Shown: positions 60,331 through 64,000 of the stretch, piece by piece
How positions within the stretch are numbered: position 1 is the stretch's first letter
Layout: every line of letters begins with the position of its first letter
Source: Agromyces sp. H66
Lineage (GTDB): Bacteria > Actinomycetota > Actinomycetes > Actinomycetales > Microbacteriaceae
Assembly (NCBI RefSeq): GCF_004959775.1
Contig: NZ_SJZG01000017.1
Location: 1-64,000 of the forward strand
DNA: 64,000 nucleotides
Direction: 5' to 3'
Notes under the pieces: generated by a model
Seen by the model: only the letters and a program-made list of their open reading frames with translations
The model's database searches: none
What the model was told of the DNA's origin: nothing
Made by a program: the position numbers and the translations under genes

Positions 60331-62202
60331 ATGCTCGAGCTCGCCGCACGACTCCGGGGGCTGCCGCGAGAGGAGCTCGCGTCGGCACTGCGGACGCGCG
60401 AGTTCGACACCTCGGGCGCGCGCGACCTGTTCGACCTCGCTGAGGCCCTGCTCGCCCCCGACTCGGTCGACCACGCCCTGACCCGCCTCGATCGCCGTCA
60501 CCTCGCCGTGCTCGCCGCGGCCTCGGCCATCGCCGACGAGCACGGGTCGACCACGGCCGACGCGGTTCGCGACGAGCTCGTGCGGCTCGGCGGCTCCGAT
60601 GAGCTGGCGGATGTCGCGGGCCGGCTGCTCGACGAGCTCGCGACGAGCCTGCTCGTCGTGCCGTCCGCCAACCCGGGACGCGTCCACGTGCCCGCGGCGA
60701 TCACCGCACGCCTCGCCGTGCACGCCGGACGCGAACTCCCCTCCGTCGCGGAACTCGCGGCGCCGGCGCCCGCCGTGCTCGCCGCCGTCGACGACATCGA
60801 CCGGGGCCTCCTCGAGCGCCGCGCGGCCGAGGCCGCCTACGCGACGGTCGCCGCGACGTCGGAACTCCTCGCCGAACTCGGCAACCAGCCCGCCCGCGAG
60901 CTCGCGAAGGGCGGCCTCGCCCTGCCCGACTCGAAGCGACTCGCCGAGTCGGCCGGCATCGAGCTCGACGCGCTCCCCCGGCTCTTCCATCGCGCCGACG
61001 AGGCCGGACTCGTCGTGCGCGACGGGGCGTTCTGGCTGGAGTCCGACCTCGGCGCGGCATGGACCCAGCAGCGCACCGCCGCACGGTGGCGGAGGCTGGC
61101 CGAGTGCTGGCGCGACCGCATCCCCGCGCCGCTGCGCAACCTCGTCGCGAGGCGCAGTGAGACCCTCACCTCCACCGACCTCCGTCAGGACGTCCGGTGG
61201 TTCTACCCGGCCGGCGGCCGGTGGGTCGACGAGGCGCTCGACCGTCTCGTCGACGACGCCGAGGCGCTCGGCCTCGCCGTCGCCGGCGAGCCCGTGGAGG
61301 CCGGGCGGCTGGTGCTGGCGGGCGATCTCGACCGCGCGGCGGGCGTGCTCGCGGCCCACTTCCCGGCTCAGGTCGACAAGGTGTACCTGCAGCACGACCT
61401 CTCGGTGGTCTCGCCGGGCCCGCTCGAACCCGCCCTCGACGCCCGGCTCCGCGGGTTCGCCGACGTCGAGGGGCGCGACCTCGCGTCGACGTACCGCGTG
61501 AGCGCGGCATCCGTGAACCGCGGACTCGCGGCCGGCGAGACCGCCGAGTCGATCCTCGAGTTCCTGAAGGGCGTGTCGCTCACGGGCATCCCGCAACCGC
61601 TCGCGTACGTCGTCGGCGAGGCGGCCGCGCGGTTCGGCAGCGTGCGGGTGGCCACCGCCGACGAGCACGACGCGCCCGCACGCTCGGCCGTCCGCTCCGA
61701 CGACGAACAGCTCGTGCGAACCCTCGCCGTCGACCAGTCCCTCGCCTCGCTCGGGCTCCGGCAGACCGGCCCGCACCGCCTGCTGTCGCGATTCCCGGCC
61801 GACGTGGTGTTCTGGGCGCTCTCCGACGCGAAGTACCCGGTCGCCGCCGAGGACGCGAACGGCGAGATCATGCGCCTGCGCCGCCACCGCCTCGCGGCGG
61901 CGCCGCCGCCCCCGCCGAAGTCGGATCCCGTCGCGGCGCTCCTCGACCGCGTGCTCGCGACCGGCGACGAGGGCGCGACCGAGCAGGCGTGGCTCGCCCG
62001 TCAGCTCGAGGCGGCGGCCCGCGCCAAGGAGACGCTCACGGTGACCGTGCGGATGCCGGGTGGCCAGACGGCCGACTACCTCCTCGCACCGGCGAGCGTC
62101 GCGAACGGCCGGCTCCGGGCCCGCGACCGCAAGGCCGACATCGAGCGGACGCTGCCGTTGTCGGCGATCGCCGCCGTGTCGCCCGCGCCGACGAACGTCT
62201 GA
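60331..62202 (+). CDS. Helicase-associated protein (helicase C-terminal/XPB partner)
   Basis: A 623-aa protein of the actinobacterial helicase-associated family often encoded next to XPB. Helical N-terminal repeats (ELAARLRGLPREELASALRT, LDRRHLAVLAAASAIADEHG) are followed by domains of the helicase_C_3 type (LASTYRVSAASVNRGLAAGE, FLKGVSLTGIPQPLAYVVGE). It has no Walker motifs and is not itself a helicase. Length and position beside the XPB gene suggest the two act together in DNA repair. Confidence 0.82.
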   Translation: MLELAARLRGLPREELASALRTREFDTSGARDLFDLAEALLAPDSVDHALTRLDRRHLAVLAAASAIADEHGSTTADAVRDELVRLGGSDELADVAGRLLDELATSLLVVPSANPGRVHVPAAITARLAVHAGRELPSVAELAAPAPAVLAAVDDIDRGLLERRAAEAAYATVAATSELLAELGNQPARELAKGGLALPDSKRLAESAGIELDALPRLFHRADEAGLVVRDGAFWLESDLGAAWTQQRTAARWRRLAECWRDRIPAPLRNLVARRSETLTSTDLRQDVRWFYPAGGRWVDEALDRLVDDAEALGLAVAGEPVEAGRLVLAGDLDRAAGVLAAHFPAQVDKVYLQHDLSVVSPGPLEPALDARLRGFADVEGRDLASTYRVSAASVNRGLAAGETAESILEFLKGVSLTGIPQPLAYVVGEAAARFGSVRVATADEHDAPARSAVRSDDEQLVRTLAVDQSLASLGLRQTGPHRLLSRFPADVVFWALSDAKYPVAAEDANGEIMRLRRHRLAAAPPPPPKSDPVAALLDRVLATGDEGATEQAWLARQLEAAARAKETLTVTVRMPGGQTADYLLAPASVANGRLRARDRKADIERTLPLSAIAAVSPAPTNV

Positions 62203-62217
62203 CCCGCGGGGCCCCGG

Positions 62218-62255
62218 CGGGTCGAGGAGGCCACCCGCGGCCGTCTCGAAACCCG
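62218..62255. repeat. Intergenic palindromic repeat, family 2, second copy
   Basis: CGGGTCGAGGAGG...CCGTCTCGAAACCCG is the reverse orientation of the repeat at 53450-53523. It lies in the 106-bp gap between the helicase-associated gene and the XPB gene. Confidence 0.6.
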
Positions 62256-62308
62256 CATCGCGCAGCGACCGGCCGTGCACCCATGAAGCGGGCGTAGACT
62301 CGAACGTT

Positions 62309-63952
62309 ATGTCAGACGGCCCCCTCATCGTGCAGAGCGACCGGACCGTGCTCCTCGAGGTCGCGCACCCGCTCGCGGAGGACGCGCGCCACGACCTCGC
62401 GGTATTCGCCGAACTTGAGCGCGCACCCGAGCACGTGCACACCTATCGCATCACCCGCCTCGGGCTCTGGAACGCGCGCGCGGCCGGCCACGACGCTGAG
62501 GACATGCTCGGCACGCTCGAACGCTACGCGAAGTTCCCGGTGCCGCAGACCGTGGCAGTGGACATGCGCGAGACCGTCGGCCGGTACGGCCGTCTCGTGG
62601 TCGACCGCACCGACGACGGCGAGCTGCGACTGCACTCGTCGGACATCGCCGTGCTCACCGAGGTCGCGAACGCCAAGCGCATCGCACCCCTGCTCACCGA
62701 ACGCCTCGACGACGAGAGCTTCCTCGTGGCGCCGTGGGCGCGCGGGCAGCTCAAGCAGGAGCTCGTGAAGCTCGGCTGGCCCGCCGAGGACCTCGCCGGC
62801 TACACGCCGGGCACGCCGCACGAGATCGACCTCGACCAGCGGGACTGGCACCTGCGCGACTACCAGCAGAAGGCCGTCGACAACTTCTTCGACGGCGGCT
62901 CGGGCGTCGTCGTGCTGCCCTGCGGTGCGGGCAAGACGCTCGTGGGCGCGGGCGCGATGGCGACCGCGAAGACCACGACGCTGATCCTCGTGACCAACAC
63001 GGTGTCGGCCCGCCAGTGGCGCGACGAGCTGCTGAAGCGCACGTCGCTCACGGCCGATGAGATCGGCGAGTACTCGGGTCAGGTCAAGGAGATCAAGCCC
63101 GTCACCATCGCGACCTACCAGATCCTCACGGCGAAGCGGAAGGGCGAGTACGCCCACCTCGCACTCCTCGATGCGCTCGACTGGGGTCTCGTGGTCTACG
63201 ACGAGGTGCACCTGCTGCCTGCGCCGGTCTTCAAGCTCACGGCGGAACTGCAGGCACGCCGCCGTCTCGGCCTCACGGCCACGCTCGTGCGCGAGGACGG
63301 CCGGGAGGGCGACGTGTTCAGCCTCATCGGACCCAAGCGGTTCGACGCGCCGTGGAAGGAGATCGAGGCGCAGGGCTTCATCTCCCCCGCGGCCTGCTAC
63401 GAGGTGCGGATCGACCTGCCGCAGTCCGAGCGGCTCGCGTACGCGGCATCCGCCGACGACGAGCGCTACCGGCTCGCCGCGACGGCACCCGCGAAGCTCG
63501 CGGTCGTGCGCGAACTCGTGGCGAAGCATGCCGGCGAGCGGATCCTCGTGATCGGCCAGTACCTCGACCAGATCGACGAGCTCGCCGAGGCGCTCGGAGC
63601 GCCGCAGCTCACGGGCTCGACCCCCGTCGACGAGCGCGAGCGGCTCTTCCAGGAGTTCCGCGACGGCCGGACGCCGGTACTGGTGGTGTCGAAGGTGGCG
63701 AACTTCTCGGTCGACCTGCCCGAGGCGACCGTCGCGATCCAGGTCTCGGGTTCGTTCGGCTCGCGGCAGGAGGAGGCGCAACGCCTGGGGCGGCTGCTGC
63801 GCCCGAAGGAGTCGGGCCTGTCGGCGAACTTCTACACCCTCGTCGCACGCGACACGGTCGACCAGGACTTCGCGCAGAACCGCCAGCGGTTCCTCGCCGA
63901 GCAGGGCTACAGCTACACGATCCTCGACGCGCACGCGCTCGAAGCGGCCTGA
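62309..63952 (+). CDS. XPB-family DNA helicase
   Basis: A 547-aa SF2 helicase (bacterial XPB). Walker A is LPCGAGKTLVG (about residues 202-212), the DEAH-type box is DEVH (about 298-301), and the third motif is GLTATLVRED. RQEEAQRLGRLLRPK is motif VI. The damage-recognition N-terminus (about 1-170) is present. Bacterial XPB unwinds DNA 3' to 5' and is linked to repair. TAGACT (62295-62300) precedes ATG by 8 nt. Complete, ending 48 bp before the window edge. Confidence 0.93.
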   Translation: MSDGPLIVQSDRTVLLEVAHPLAEDARHDLAVFAELERAPEHVHTYRITRLGLWNARAAGHDAEDMLGTLERYAKFPVPQTVAVDMRETVGRYGRLVVDRTDDGELRLHSSDIAVLTEVANAKRIAPLLTERLDDESFLVAPWARGQLKQELVKLGWPAEDLAGYTPGTPHEIDLDQRDWHLRDYQQKAVDNFFDGGSGVVVLPCGAGKTLVGAGAMATAKTTTLILVTNTVSARQWRDELLKRTSLTADEIGEYSGQVKEIKPVTIATYQILTAKRKGEYAHLALLDALDWGLVVYDEVHLLPAPVFKLTAELQARRRLGLTATLVREDGREGDVFSLIGPKRFDAPWKEIEAQGFISPAACYEVRIDLPQSERLAYAASADDERYRLAATAPAKLAVVRELVAKHAGERILVIGQYLDQIDELAEALGAPQLTGSTPVDERERLFQEFRDGRTPVLVVSKVANFSVDLPEATVAIQVSGSFGSRQEEAQRLGRLLRPKESGLSANFYTLVARDTVDQDFAQNRQRFLAEQGYSYTILDAHALEAA

Positions 63953-64000
63953 CGTCGGCGTCATCGGGTGTCACCGACTTGGCGGTGATGCGAATTCAGC

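Overview
The window is dense, very GC-rich actinobacterial chromosome. Ala/Gly/Arg codons end in G or C almost throughout, and GTG and TTG starts are common. Lsr2, DUF4349, DUF2530, DUF3027, a 13E12/DUF222 HNH protein and a helicase with an MTES_1575-type nuclease end point to the order Micrococcales, family Microbacteriaceae (an Agromyces- or Microbacterium-like organism). That assignment is inferred from gene content only. I see no prophage, insertion sequence, transposase or CRISPR array. Many genes share one start architecture: a TAnnnT -10 box 6-9 nt before the start codon with no Shine-Dalgarno, the signature of leaderless mRNAs.

Layout. 1-430: non-coding, with what looks like the promoter and leader of an rRNA operon firing left out of the window. 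0.4-3.4 kb: aldo/keto reductase, TetR and a divergent flavoprotein oxidase. 3.5-9.6 kb: a 1337-aa HrpA helicase carrying in-frame palindromic repeats, an MFS transporter and a second aldo/keto reductase. 9.8-14.8 kb: DUF4349 lipoprotein, acyl-CoA dehydrogenase, a 58-aa membrane protein, an AlaX-type editing protein and a KhtT/KhtU-like K+/H+ antiporter pair. 14.8-26.9 kb: luciferase-like monooxygenase, dinucleotide-binding protein, HNH protein, AlkD-like protein, DHA2 transporter, PfkB kinase-SurE pair, Lsr2, Lrp/LysE pair, TetR/SDR pair and a gluconolactonase. 26.9-31.3 kb: tRNA-Ala(CGC), a membrane coiled-coil protein, GNAT, GalU, 5-formyl-THF cyclo-ligase, FmdB and MscL.

31.3-37.9 kb: a 1254-residue helicase-nuclease fusion whose active sites appear to be mutated one after another, a rhodanese plus CsoR/CstR-type sensor operon behind two GATACCC...GGGTATC operators, and alanine dehydrogenase with its divergent Lrp regulator. 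37.9-43.0 kb: a compact regulatory island with three ECF sigma factors, each overlapping the gene of a single-pass membrane protein, plus a PadR repressor and a multi-pass protein. 43-53.4 kb: DNA ligase, two small proteins, a class C beta-lactamase-like lipoprotein, a two-component system, a MerR/MFS pair, an aminotransferase/XRE-cupin pair, tRNA-Arg(CCT) and a lactonase.

53.5-64 kb: a 32-39 aa peptide gene absent from ordinary gene-length thresholds, two secreted cell-wall hydrolases (CHAP and NlpC/P60) that share an N-terminal module and promoter hexamers, an HNH endonuclease between them, a DtxR regulator, SerC, DUF2530, DUF3027, a cold-shock protein, and a helicase-associated/XPB helicase pair.

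The most unusual items are the apparently dead helicase-nuclease at 31.5-35.3 kb, the triple sigma/membrane-protein island with a 19-bp element placed 34-35 nt before two of its units, and the unannotated small peptide at 53.5 kb. Boundaries come from open frames, start-site signals and recognisable motifs; no database search was possible.
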